From Kondoa malvinella (lineage: Eukaryota > Basidiomycota > Agaricostilbomycetes > Agaricostilbales > Kondoaceae): 64,000 nt of DNA. The notes below the pieces were generated by a model that saw only the letters and a list, made by a program, of their open reading frames with translations, did no database searches and was not told where the DNA came from. The position numbers and the translations under genes were made by a program. This document shows positions 1-12,100 of this stretch, piece by piece. Position 1 is the first letter of the stretch, and each line of letters starts with the position of its first letter. The DNA is taken from contig BCIM01000006.1 in assembly GCA_039545315.1 (NCBI GenBank), forward strand, positions 310,001 to 374,000, in the 5' to 3' direction.

Positions 1-1
1 T

Positions 2-299
2 TCACCTTATGCACCGGCAAACACACCGATCGCTAGTCCTGTCAAGCGTTTACCGACATTACCGCCCGTGATCGATTCGCCTTCAGCGGAAGGAAGATAT
101 AGCTTTGTTGATGGGTTGTTGGATCAGGGGTACAAGCAGAATGATCTAGCTCGAAGTGATACTGTGCGCAAGGTGTGTTCTTCTCCAACTCTGGCCTCTC
201 ACCTCGCTAAATTGTAAACGATCAGCCTGGTGCTATGCCATACGATTGATCTTTGTGTAGAATAGGCCAATTGTGTCGATGTATTCTATTTCCGAGTAA
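2..299 (+). CDS. 3' end of an unrecognised gene (partial)
   Basis: The window opens inside an open frame beginning at base 2. The peptide is Ser/Pro-rich, then a more ordered stretch containing GRYSFVDGLLDQGYK. At the codon for Lys (170-172) a plausible donor GTGTGT follows, and an acceptor TGTGTAG ends at 260. Splicing there gives a short last exon ending NRPIVSMYSISE with stop TAA at 297-299. Without splicing, the frame stops at 215-217. I prefer the spliced form because it ends in ordinary sequence, but this is a judgement. The 5' part lies outside the window and the product was not recognised. Confidence 0.45.
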
Positions 300-475
300 T
301 CCGAAGTCACGGCAAGCGGAATCGTCATTAGCATTACTCATCTTGATGCAACGAGTTTTCCCTCGACTTTCATCTCTACGAGCACATTTAAACACTACAC
401 GTTACTACAGCACAGTCTGCCTCTGTACTACAGCGGAGAGATCGCTTTGCTGACGCTTCACACGGACAGGAAATC

Positions 476-2108
476 ATGTCCGGCGAGAAAGCACAAAAGG
501 TCCCTAGGGAACAGCAGAAGGACTTGCATCTGCTCACTATGAACACTCCAAGTACGTCTTGTTGCTTTGTTCAGTAGCTTTGGATTGGCTGATCATGCTT
601 TCCCGAATCGCTAGACGGGCGAGTCCTGCTTCGACCTGGTCTGCAGTGCCAAAGCTGATCTGCTTCTATTGTGTAGCAAAAAGGCGCAGATCGGAGTGCG
701 CAGAATGACATCTCGAGCGAAGCTTTAGCTAACATGATGATGTCCCAGCTCGAAGAGTGCAAGGCTCTTTATGGAACTGACTTCTCATTCGAGGTCATCA
801 ACATCGTACGTGCCTGCATCTACCTATCAAGAGCAACCTAAACATGCAGAGCAGATGACCAACGCTCAGAAAGAGGATTGGTTCTTGAAGGTGCGCGTCG
901 ATTTGAAAGGCCTATGAGTTAGGCCGACGTGATTCACTCAAGTTGAACCCAAATGGACGCATTCCAGTCTTGTACGATCATCACTTGATCCTTTGTGCTT
1001 GAAATTCACGCTTTCTCAGGGTTGACAACAAGGTCGAGAACGGTTGTATGTCATTGCATTGTCAGGGAAGCCCAGATCGCTCACGCATATCATGCAGCAT
1101 CCGAGCCATTCAGCGTCATGGAGACTGCTGCGATCTTGCTCTACCTTGGTCAGTCCGCTTCCTTCATCTTCTGAAGGCCAAAGTGCTGAATAGCATACAG
1201 CAAAGCGTGTCGACAAGAACGACACTTTTGGTTTCAAAGACGAGCTTGAGCGCAACCAGTGCTTGCAGTGGATGTTGTAAGTGAATATCGTACAGACTAC
1301 TTTCAATACTTAACCGATCGTTCTTTCTCTGCGCAGTTGGCAGGTGAGCCAAACGCATTCACATTAGGCACTGCTGACAATTGAAAACCAGATGGGTGGT
1401 CAAGGTTTGCCTGTCCGCGCTTTGTTCGTACAGTCACTGACATCCGCGCAGGACCCATGCAAGGCCAACTGAAGTATATTTCAAATTTAGCCAGCCATAG
1501 CCAGGCTAATCGCTTGCACATAGCCACTTTGGCAAGCACGCCAAGGAAAAGATTCCTTACGGTATCAAGAGATACCACGATGGTACTTTGCCTGTCATGT
1601 GCTCACGATCGTTAGCTAATTCGGTTGTACAGAAACCCTTCGTTTGATCGATGTCCTTGACCGTGCGTAGTCCAAACGAGACAAGTGTATTGCTCAGCTG
1701 AGAGCGTTGATTCAGTCCATCTGTCTGGTCAGTGAAAATCTGACACAACTTCTTCACAAGCTGATCTTTTGTCCAGGCAAGTTCAACAACGGTGTTGCTC
1801 GTGACTATCTTGTCGGCAGCGACAACGGAAACAAGGGCAAGTACTCTTGGGCGTGAGTCCTTAGCCGTGCATTTAGATGCCTCCTGACCCGTGCTTGTTC
1901 AGTGACATTTGCTGCTACCCATGGTGAGCAGGCTTACCATGTACAAGCTAGCGCTGAACCTGTGCCCAGGGCCGCTTTGTCTGAAGGCAGTGGTATCGAA
2001 AAGGAAGAGCTCGAGAAGCGCAAGCACTTTGGTGCCTGGTTGGACCGGATCGCTGCTCGCCCCGCTGTCCAGACTGGAAGCGGAAGCAAGTACGACTTGC
2101 CCAAGTAG
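476..2108 (+). CDS. Ure2-like glutathione S-transferase
   Basis: Cytosolic GST of the Ure2/nitrogen-regulation-like class: it conjugates or reduces substrates with glutathione. Start ATG at 476. Spliced pieces read in order: MNTP at the thioredoxin-fold entry, LEECKALYGTDF, KEDWFLK, NPNGRIPVL, then PFSVMETAAILLYLAKRVD (the glutathione-contacting ES/E-like region), WMFWQMGGQGPMQGQ, NHFGKHAKEKIPYGIKRY, LRLIDVLD, DYLVG, SWADICCYPW and a C-terminal KRKHFGAWLDRI, ending KYDLPK with stop at 2106-2108. About ten introns, most near 50 nt. Two consecutive micro-exons of 7 nt (1337-1343) and 13 nt (1392-1404) are needed to keep the conserved FWQMGGQG. The join just after NTP (550-750) could not be settled. 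Convergent with eIF3a, with 159 nt between stops. Confidence 0.85.
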
Positions 2109-2267
2109 ATAGTCGAGTAGGCGTAAACCACATGAATGTATACAATGCTTTGCATAGCGAGAAGATTCACTATCAACACACTGCGACCGCTCTGGCCATA
2201 TTTCTCCAGCTGGACGCGGCACATGTGAAAGCATCAAAGATTGTACTATTCATTGCACATCAACGTA

Positions 2268-5200
2268 TCACCATCGTCCGCCTGAGCCACCTGTCGGTCT
2301 AGACCCAGGAGGTCTGTATGCACCCTGCTTGACTGGCTGGAAACCATCGTCCTTTTTCTCTTCCGTCGGTGTACCATTTGTTACTGGCGCAGTACCATTG
2401 GCTGCTGCTGCAGCGTTTCCTACAAGCAAGCTTATCAGCTTGAACCAAACAAAAGATGAATAATCGCCGTACTCGCAGCTTGCTTTTCTCGCCATCCGCC
2501 TCCGGCCGGCACAACGCGAGGAGGTCCACTTGGAACTGGTGCTTGAGCAGGAGCTTGAGCTGGAGTCGGTGCAGGAGATGCAACAGGCGAGGCAGGTTGC
2601 GGTGAAGGGCCGCCGGCCTGAGCAGCTGCCTGAGCCGCTTGTTGCCTTGCACGCCATCCACCTGCAGTAGGCGTTGGAACAGCAGTGCGACCAAGAGAAG
2701 GCGCAGCTGTCGCTGCTTCTTGGTCTTTTGCTCGTTTCCAGCTTGCAGATCCGACCGGCGCAGGTGCTGCATGCGAGTCAGCCTGACATCGGGATAACGC
2801 GCAAAGCATCTCACCATTTCGCTTTTCTGCTGCCTTTCGCTCGATCTCCTCTTCTCGCTCTCGCTGTTTGCGAGCTTGTTCGTCGAGCTTGGCAAATTCG
2901 GCATCTCTCTCTGCTTTGCGTGCAGCAGCTTTGGCAGCAGCCTCTGCTGCTTCAGCTTCTCGTTTCGCTTCGGATGCAGCTCGCTCTTCTGCTTCACGGG
3001 CGACACGGTCTGCTTCCTCTTGCTCGTGTTCTAGAACGGAATCATCAGTAGCGTTCCAGTACATGTGCATCATGCATACCTTGACGCAGACGTTCTTCTT
3101 CTTCTTCTGCTCTACGCTGTGCCTCGAACTCTTCTTCTCGCTGTTGCCTTCTCTGCTCGCGCTCTTGCATGATCTGATTACGACGAGCCTTCTTCTCCGC
3201 TGCAATCTTTGATTTCGACTCTTCTTCAGCTTTGGCATTGTCAGCACGAGCTTGCTTCTCTTTCTCGGCACGGAATGCGTGGTAGTCAGGCAGAACAGAT
3301 GCAAGGCGAGCTTTCGTTGCCAAATCATTCGCATGACGTTCCTTCATCTCAGCTACTCTCTGCTCGTGACCACGGTCGAAGGCTGCCCGATCACGAGTTT
3401 GCTGGCGGTGGTAATCTTGCACCAGCATTGGCTGTTCTTCTTTCCGGTTAGCACGCTCGAGATGGTCCATGCGCTTGCCAACAACACGAATCTTCTCTGC
3501 CAAATCCTTCTTTTCCTTTTCGATGGCTTCGACAGATATACGAACAAGGGTGCTGGTGTCGACAGTGTCGATGTCCTGTGAGAAACAAGAAGCCGAATTA
3601 TCAGCAATCGTGGGCTGAAAACGATCGAACTTCTCACCTTGATTTTGAGGTCAATTCCGCTCTTTTTGGCAATGGACTCGGCCATAGCAGCAGCTTCCTG
3701 TCTCTTGATACGCTCGTTCTCCTTCTTGATCCGATCCAGCTCTCTCTGTCTCGCATCTTCACGCTCTTTTCGGGCGTGCTCCTCTGCACGAGCAGCAATG
3801 CGCTGAGCTCGGAGCTGCGCTTCTTCCTTCTCCTTACGCGCAGCAGACTCGTCGGCTTGTTCCTTGCGGCGCTCGATGATTTGTTTGCGAGCAAGAAGGG
3901 TCTTGCGTTCAGCAGCCATAGAAGTGAGCATAGCTTGCAGAGCGGAATCTTTGTTCTGCACAGCTTCTCCTTGAGGTGATGACTTGGGATCAATGACATC
4001 CACTGCTTTGTATAGACATTGCGCCAGTCTGCTGAGTTGGGTCCGGAGAAGAAGCGACGGAGCGGGTTGCAGCAATGTCTTTTCTAGCTCAGAGTTGTCA
4101 TTGATGCTGATGGATGAACCAAAGACATCCTGGTCGAAAGAGATGGACGCGCCAGAGTGGTCGAAAGTGACGTCAAGGTCACCTCGGCGGCAAGCACCAG
4201 CGATGAAGCGTTCGATACGGGCACGGGCTTTTAGTGGATCTTGAGACTCGCTGGCGAAAGTGCTGAGTCGAATAGCGCGTTCCAGAGCGATAGAGTCGTA
4301 GACTTGACCGAGCTGGCTGAAAAGGCGAGCGAGGACCACTTCTTCTAGAGGCTTGACGTAACGAGCAGTATCCGGATCTTTAGCTAGGTCAGTGAGGATT
4401 GGGTCGATCTTCTTGGTGATTGAAAGAGGGTGGAAGTCAACTTCGAGAATGTTGTAAAGTGACCGAAGCTGAGGGGAGACTTTTCTCAATACATCGTGCT
4501 TGAGCTGCAGGGTTCATCAGTATCGTTGACATCTCAACAAAAGGATCGAGGCATACCGCGTCTCGGAGTAGATCAGCTCGAGTAGGCGTGCTGGTCAAAC
4601 CAAGCAGCGCGGCCAGCCTGACAGCCTTGCTCCTCGCACTCTCACTTTCCTCAATGGCACTACCATCCCTTCGTCTAGCCATACCCTCGCCAGCAACGGG
4701 AACAGCCAAAGCACTCAACAAGACCAAACTCGCGGCTCTGCCGGTATCGGCCTCGTCTTTGCCCGCGGCGATCTGGGTCGAATGGTATTTCCCATAAGCT
4801 GCAGCATGGAAAAGGAAATTGTTGCCGACAGCAAAGACCTTGACGAGCTTTTCATAGTAGGAAATCATCATGCTTGCTTTAGGCATACGCTTGCTCATCG
4901 AGACCAAGCCGTGGATGTCTTCGGCTGTTCGGAAAGCTTCTTGCCATAGCTCGAGCTCGACAGCGGTGTTGAGCTGATGAAAGCGGGTGTCTAAGTGGCG
5001 CTGAAGGGTCTCTGGGTCAGAAAGGTTGATGGAATGAGGTTGATGCGAGTATTTTTGCGAAGATGCCAGATGTTGGCGGAGGATTTCACAAAGACGACGG
5101 AATTCGGTTTGACGCTTGTGTGTCAGGCAGAAAGTGAATGCTTCGTGTGCGATTTGCTACATCATTCGCATTAGCAGGGTCAAGCCTTTTCAAAAGGTGG

Positions 5201-5826
5201 GCTAACCTGATATAAGTTCTCTAGACGCGGGTTGTTGCGCAGGATATCGAGAGAAGTGCGGTATGCTTCCCAGAGGAAACGAAGCCAGGGTGTGACAATA
5301 GTCCTATACGTCCTGTCCCTGCTCTTCTCATCGCTGACCGAGCTGAGAAGAATGCTCTCGGGCGTTTCACTGGCCTCCAAATCTTCTACTTCAGCTTCAC
5401 CCTTTTCGCCAGAAGCCTTTTCAGGACCTTCAATCTCGTCCACTTTCTGCAAAGCTTCTGCCAACTTGTCTTTGCTTCTAGTCAAGAACGAATTGATGAC
5501 AGTTTCGACAGAGATGACGCTGGTATTTTGTGCTACATTCTTGTACATGTGTAGACCTTCTTTAGCAGTTCGGCCTTTCTTCAAGTCGACACAAAGTTCG
5601 AGGAATTTGAGCATGATGGGTTCTAAGGATGCCAAGGGAGTAGTCCTGAAGCGCTTGGACGAGAAGACTTCAGAGATGGAAGAGAGGGCTGCCATGGGTT
5701 GATTGACAGAGAGTAATTCCGCCGAGCGCTGTACATGATGGGGAATTTGAGACTTTGCTGTTCTCGGGAAGCATATAGGCTTACACGCAATACAGTCTCC
5801 GGACGGAATACATGTTGTTGTACCAT
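2268..5826 (-). CDS. TIF32: Translation initiation factor eIF3 subunit a
   Basis: Largest core subunit of eIF3, acting on the 40S ribosome in scanning and start-codon selection. Start ATG at 5824-5826 gives MVQQHVFRPETVLR, then after an intron AELLSVNQPMAAL: the family N-terminus, in which the first helix carries PE(x)LKRAxELxxVxQ. The long middle exons hold the VAQNTSVISVETVI repeat region and the PCI domain (RSLYNILEVDFHPLSI and LARLFSQLGQVYDSIALERA). A long charged coiled coil rich in R/E/K follows (about 3950-2900), then a Pro/Ala/Gly-rich tail ending GSRPTGGSGGRW. The frame is interrupted by introns near 5780, 5215, 4530, 3600, 3050 and 2430. Length (about 1,000 residues) agrees with fungal eIF3a. 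Several other frames in this region stay open by composition and are shadows. Confidence 0.93.
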
Positions 5827-6446
5827 GATGTGTTCAGGTATAAGGGGATCCCTTGAGGTGGATCACGGCTTGAAATATGACTTTTGCGAGTCCGCAGTCT
5901 TGACTTGGCAGAGGCTCAAAAGGAGTGGCCTGCTGGTCTGGAGTAGCGTGGTATAGAGTACGACCACGTATAGGTAGCAATGAGACAGCAAGTGTAAGCT
6001 TGACAGTCGTTGCCTTCGCTCAAAAGGTTGAAATTTTTGTGGATGGCACAACGAGCAATTTGACGCATCTCTACTCTAGCATGCATATGTATCGTCCCAA
6101 TCGTGCTATCATGTACAAATACGTCCGTAATGCGAAAATTGCGATATCCCGGTCCTGCTTTATGCTCCAGCTCCAGCATGCCGTTCCGCTGCTGCATCAG
6201 TATAATGCCACTGGAGAGAGCGCGTAGTAAGGCCAATGTTGTGTTTTGAAGTTGGCCAGGCTATGTCGGCAAGAATTGCTGACTTTGGCAAAACTGTCGC
6301 AACAAGACATAGCATTAGACGGAGTTGACGACTCAGGGACGGAAATTTGCCATTCCATGACTTGTTTCCTAGTCGATAGAGTGAGACGTAGCGCGGGTGT
6401 AGAGATCATGAAGCGCACCCTGAAAGCAGCCTATTATTACGCGATA
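5827..6446. other. Intergenic: eIF3a promoter side / protease 3' side
   Basis: Both flanking genes are on the minus strand. No convincing coding exon was found. Short open frames on both strands lack family features and change frame without splice signals. The stretch must carry the eIF3a promoter and the 3' end of the protease gene. An alternative last exon of the protease could begin after the TTTCAG equivalent near 6437 and run to about 6197, but its peptide is not supported. Confidence 0.5.
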
Positions 6447-8609
6447 TCAGCGAAATTTAAAACAGTGTATGATTGAGATTCTCACCAAACCCGCTATGAT
6501 GAACAGGATGAAGAAGAAGATGGAGACACCAAACCACGCTAATCCCCATGTAGCGGTAGATGTGCGTGGGTTGGCTAAATACCATAATCTTGCGCAACTG
6601 CTAAGGTGTCAGGCGATGAATGAAAGAGGAATAGATGAAGGAACAGACCAGGGATGGACCTTGAGTACTGCAGAGTGAGTCCCGACTGAAATCGTCAATG
6701 CGCACGACTGACCTTCCGAAACACTAAGAAGAGGAAGATCAGTCAAGTAATCATAGGACCTGAAGACATTATACCCAGATCATCTATCAACTATGACAGT
6801 GAGCACATGTCAGTCTCCCACTGGTGCAAAGTAGTCGGAAGCCTTACGTCCCAAATCACATATAGTCTGCGAAATATTATCACCGATGGCCCTGAAGATC
6901 CAGTGGAGAAGCTCTACTCACGAAGACATGACTCCAAAGAAGAGGATATAGTAGCGTAGTATACTTCCATGATCAATGAACCAGCTGCTTCTGTCATCAG
7001 CAATCGTCGATTGACTTGAAGAGCAAAACTTGCAACCCAATGAGTAGCCCGATAGCTCCCGCTATAAGTAGCTTGGTAGCGAAGCCAGCAGCCCACCAAA
7101 TGATGGCGAGCAGCGAAAGACCGAGGAAGAAGCTGGCCACTTTTGATGCCAGCGTGTTGAAACCCGCAAAGACTTTGCTCGAGTGTCAGCACAAATTGAA
7201 CAGGGTACGATGTAGCACACCTAGTAGGCCACCGATCAAGATGCTGCCCAAAGATTAGCTGACAAAAGCAACACAAGGTTTATCTCGTACCTGAAGATAA
7301 ATCCAGCAGCTAGTTCGTGTCAGCAACGAGCGAGCCAACTCATTCTGCAGCGGAAAACATACGCAAAGCCGCTGTTGCAGGCACGAGTGAGCCAACAAAA
7401 CTAAAGATGAGAGACCTGACTAACCGACCGGGTAGCCAGCACCTTTCAACTGTTCAGCTCAGAAGAGCGGGACCGCGTACGCGCTCACCCTCTAGACTCA
7501 AAACAGTCAGCTTTAGGTCGTCGAAAAGAAAGGGGAACTTGCCTATTTGGATCAGACCACCCCTTTCAGATGTCAAAGTCAACCGATCCTAAGGTGCAGA
7601 CAGACGTCAAGTAAACTCACTCATTGGGGTCGATTCTGACTGTGGGTGAGGTCATTTCCTTAGCGCGGTCAAGCGCACATCTTGAAATCCACTCACCACT
7701 GCTCAACCTTGATCCAGATGCGACGGCGCTGATAACCAGTCAGTACTTTTCCGCCGCGATGGGGGTTAGCATACGCTACCGCATGACCTGGACACCGAAT
7801 GAGTACATTTTCTTGTTTACGATAAAAGGACTGACCAAATTCATGCCACGCAGTCACAACCTGGTCATGGTATGTCAGATAGTTCCCCCAGAGCCAGCAG
7901 AACAGTCAAAATACCATCTTGGCTGGATATAGAAGAGTGCGTATACCAAAGAAATTCCACCTATTCGCTCGTCAGCTACGTCCACAACGCTGAATACGCA
8001 ACGGGCCCAATTAGAATCCCGATCGTGTAGATGCCTATAGCAATCAACGTTGCTCGCTGAGTGACTGTAGGGCTCAGCACGCCGCCAGCTTTTTCGCCTG
8101 CATCTCCCGGAGTGCAAGGTCTGGTAGGCCGTCTCTGAGCTGCAGCTGCAGTTGTAGCTGCCTTTATCTTTGATGTCACTGTTTTGGTCGAGCAGTTTTC
8201 AGAGCAAGTTGTCGTGGGAGGGTAAAATGTCGAAGTAGGTGGATAAGTCGTTTCTGTAAATGTAAGTGTGGCCAGTGAAACCGTATCAGTTGCTGTTGTG
8301 AGTTGGGCAGTCTCTGTGACAGTCGTCGGTAGAGGAGAAGGATCATAGGCTGTTTCTGTCGCTGTGACTTGAGACACGTATATTGTCCTGGTGAGTGTGC
8401 CGCCACCTGTTGCAGGTGCTGTCGGGTCAGGAGCGGAAGAAGATTGCCCACTGATCAAAATCATCAGCTCAAGATGTCAATGGCCAAACGAAAATAACGC
8501 ACGGCGGTAAAGTGATTCTGACAGTTTCAGTCACCCAGTCTGTACCGAAGGATTGCCTCCGCATCAGCGAATCCGCGTAGCGCCTCTCCATTTGCTGCAC
8601 TCTTTGCAT
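6447..8609 (-). CDS. M50B-like membrane metallopeptidase
   Basis: Multi-pass membrane protein with a zinc-protease signature. The N-terminal exon (start tentatively 8609) gives a short cytosol-like segment then a Ser/Thr/Pro-rich stretch with VTxTE repeats (8450-8200). This is followed by the first membrane span IAIGIYTIGILIGPVA, joined by a 37-nt intron to WNFFGIRTLLYPAKM and then VVTAWHEFGHA. HEFGH is the HExxH zinc motif; an intron splits its Gly codon. Further exons give RIDPNE, AGYPVG, SLVPATAALRMF, CGFNTLASKVASFFLGLSLL, LRYYILFFGVMSS, IGDNISQTICDLGRK, SDYFAPVGD and a last span WGLAWFGVSIFFFILFIIAG. These match the order of the fungal/plant peptidase M50B-like family. About ten introns. 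The splice after AGYPVG is not resolved. Read unspliced, the end is TGA at 6447-6449. Confidence 0.75.
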
Positions 8610-9127
8610 GACGGGTTGAATTGTATGGAAACCTGGATCTCCTCTGCTTCCTCCGCTTCCATGTTGCGGCTTCGAATATACGCGAGCAAAGCAGAAAAGT
8701 AAGAGTAACGCCCTGCAAGCGACATCAAACTATAGTCTATCGCGAGAATAAACACTTTTGAACGAACGACAAGAGGTGTGGTCTCGCAAGTGAACTGGGC
8801 ATGTTGTAGACGATCTCGTCTTAGTGGTGCGCTTAGAGATCATAAAGGAGCGGAACCAGAGATGTCGCTTTGCGAAAAGAGCGAGGACAAGATTAAATCA
8901 TAACAAGAACCAAGCTGCGAGAAGTTTGAAGAAGTAGACTTCGGAGGCTGTTCGATCACTATGCAAGCATTTGCCTGGTTGAATGATGTAGCTGAAGAGA
9001 CTCTTGAGTCAATGAGATTCTGCATGACGGTGGTTGAGGGCAAGACTCAGTCGAAAATCTCGGAAATGAAGCATCTCTATGCTATGCTGGGTATGCATTG
9101 AGGGAATCCCTTACAAACTGGTATACA
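8610..9127. other. Intergenic between protease and CCH1
   Basis: Upstream region of the protease and 3' side of CCH1, both on the minus strand. An upstream start for the protease near 8650 (MEAEEAEEIQ) is possible, but nothing else coding could be supported. Confidence 0.5.
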
Positions 9128-12100
9128 TCAATCTTCGTCCTCCAACCACTTGCTCTTTTTCATCGCGTCCAACACCTGAGCCTCATCAACGTATGCGGCA
9201 GACTCTCGCGAGGCTCTTCTGGGAGGGTTGCCTTCTCCAGACAGCCTGCTCGATTCTTGAGTGGGAGAGGGTGTACGCGAAACCCGGAAAGCTGCTGTGG
9301 GAGAAGGCGGTTGATACATTATGTCATCAAAGCTTGCAGACCGAAATGTTTCAGGTCGGGCAGCTTCTGGAGAGCCTTCGATTTGTATGACCGGGACTGC
9401 TTCCGTCGAGACCTGAATCAGCTGACTATAGGCCAGCTTTGGAAGTGCTCACCTGAGACTTGAGATCGCTTCTTCTGGTCTCGGTATGCTTGGAAACCGC
9501 GTCTATAATGGATGGTAGCGAGCAAACCTCGGACCTGAAAGCAATGAGATCGTAAGTCATCCAAATGATATCGCACTTACTTTGTCGAGGGAGATCAGAT
9601 CGTCCACTTTACTAATCTTGGTATTCCGCTTTAGCAATTCATCAATTCTGATCAGCACATCAGTGAGTTAGACTCGCCGAAGCTGCTCAGCACGTACTGC
9701 AGCGCGTTGCTATCCTGCATGAGCTTGTAGTGCGAAAGCAGGATGAGCATATTAGTGAAGCTGATGCCTCGACCGGGCTCTTCCGTGATCGTGGCTTCGT
9801 GATAGAGATGCGCGTAAAGAGCTTTGCGCTTCGCTACTTGACGATAGTCAATTCGCTCCAATCGTTGCTGGAGTAGTGTGAGATCTAGCCCAGCCTCTTC
9901 ATTTGCCTTATTGGGCTGCTTCGATGAGCGCAGTCTGTCGCGAGCGCTAGCTTGTCGACTAGCTTGTAGTAGTGCGGGTATCCGAGCCTCGGGAGGAAAG
10001 ATTCGAACGTCAAAGACTCCAGTAAGGCGCTTTGCAGGCAATGCCTATCAGCATATGCGAGCCAAGTAGCGAAAAGTACTCACAGCAAAGAAGGGCGCCA
10101 GCTGGCGTCTTTTCAAGTAACCTGTACGTTGAATATCGATATCGGCCCAAGCTTTCTTGAAGCCACGCATGTCTTCGCGGTTGATAGACTTGACTCGCCC
10201 ATACAGCTGAAAGACGTAGGAGAAATTTGCTGCCACCACACCTGCGCACAGATTTTCAGTCAAGCCTTCAGTGATCGCTCATCACACGCACCGGTAAACA
10301 TGTTCACAAAGATATGCTACCAAATCACAACGTCATTGCCCGTCAGCAGCTGGAAGTCGCCGCTTACCATTGATAGGATACACCAGCTGATGTACAGTAC
10401 GTAGGCCCAGGGCGCGCTTCCACAGTCAGAGAAGAGAAAATTCGACGAAGGAGTGCAATAGGGCGGGGAGATCGTGTAGTCGTGCATGATATCGTTCCAG
10501 CCCTCACTGTTTAGACTTCATCAGGTCAAACAGCATCTCTGAATGGTTCACTTGCCCATTGCTAGTCAAGGAAAGCATCACCATCGACTTGAAGAAGGTA
10601 GAGTAGTTCTTATTGTGTGACTCATTTGATTGCCATCGAGTCAGGCTGAAGATTTCCAGATGTAAGAGAGCCCAGACGAGAAACAGTGTCAACCAGAGCA
10701 TGAAGAGGTTCATGATGGCCGGCAAGCTCGCCCTTTGATATAAAGCATCAAAGCATGCGTATAAGCATCCAGGGGAAGACCTACACCGCGTTCTTGAATA
10801 GCTGATTGAGAGCATTACTTTTCTGGGCTAATTTGAACGCGATGCTAACGAGAAAGAGCTTCTGATATTGAACGGACGTGAGGTTGTCCGAATTGATGAG
10901 AACATTGATTGTGGTTGTGAAAGTACCGACAACAGTGACGATATCGTAGAGATTCCACCAATTTTGTTTGAAGCTATGCCATCCGATGCCTAGCAGACGA
11001 ACAGAGATGTCGATAGCGTAAAGCAGCGTGAGGAACAGAAAGGCGAGATCTGTACCATGGCATCAGTCGCCTGCTTGTGCTAAGCAAGGAGCTGAATATC
11101 ACCTCTCAAGCGGATCACAGTGAAAGAGTCGCTGTTGGATTGAGTCATGAGGATGGCTATATGAATGACGTAGAACGTGGTTTGAGCCTTTGACCAATAG
11201 CCGTGCTTATGAGATGCTCGATCAAAGCACCATGCGCGTATACGACCAGCTGGCCGATGTCTTGGGCGTCTACTCGGCCTTTGTCGGATGATCAACTTTC
11301 GTAGATCGATCCATTGACGCTGTTCTGAGGTGAGTAGGGAGAGACCAGAGCGCTGGGTAAAATTTTCGATGATGACACTGACGAAGAGGCTGAGCACCAG
11401 CAGACCGCCAACAAGATTGTATATGAGCTGTACAATGATTTAGTCCTAACCAGATGATCGCCAAAAACGTGAGCTCACGAAGAATATGGCATTGTATTGC
11501 GCTGAATCCGGTTCCGGCTGTTGGTCAATACCAGTGATTGACACTACGAGTAGTGTGAATGTAAGGATGTGATCTGAATGCTTCAGGCTTACTAGCAGAA
11601 GTCATTACGCCGACCCATCCTTCTATGGAGATCAATTCAAACAGAATTAGGAAGGCAGATCTGAAAGAGTCGAAGCTGTAGACGTCTGGATTGCTCCATA
11701 CTCTCGGTGCCAGAAATTCCCATTGCAGCGGAGACGCGAGATATTCGCCAACGCATTGCGTCTTGTTGCTGACCAACGCGTCGTTACAGAGGTACAGCTT
11801 TGACGAGAAGAGGTTCTGTCCCCAGACTGCGTAAGGTATGATGTATAGCAGAGCAAGTATAGAGGCATCAAAGAGCTTGGCCGCGCCGACAATGAGAACA
11901 TCGTAGAAGGTTTTGCGCATTCGTTTGGACAGATTGATGAGCCGAAGAGCGCGAAAGGCCTTGAATGCTCTTGTGATGCTGAACAGAGTGGTAAATACAA
12001 GATAAGGGTTTGCCACTGGAGACATACCGACTGACATCCCCACCGCTGATCAAAGCCGTGACGATATTGACGATGAGGGTCAATAGGACAAAGAAGTCCA

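Noticed and set aside
2299..3334. Long frames on both strands inside eIF3a
   Set aside because: They are shadow frames of the charged, repetitive coiled-coil coding sequence, which lacks stops in other frames.
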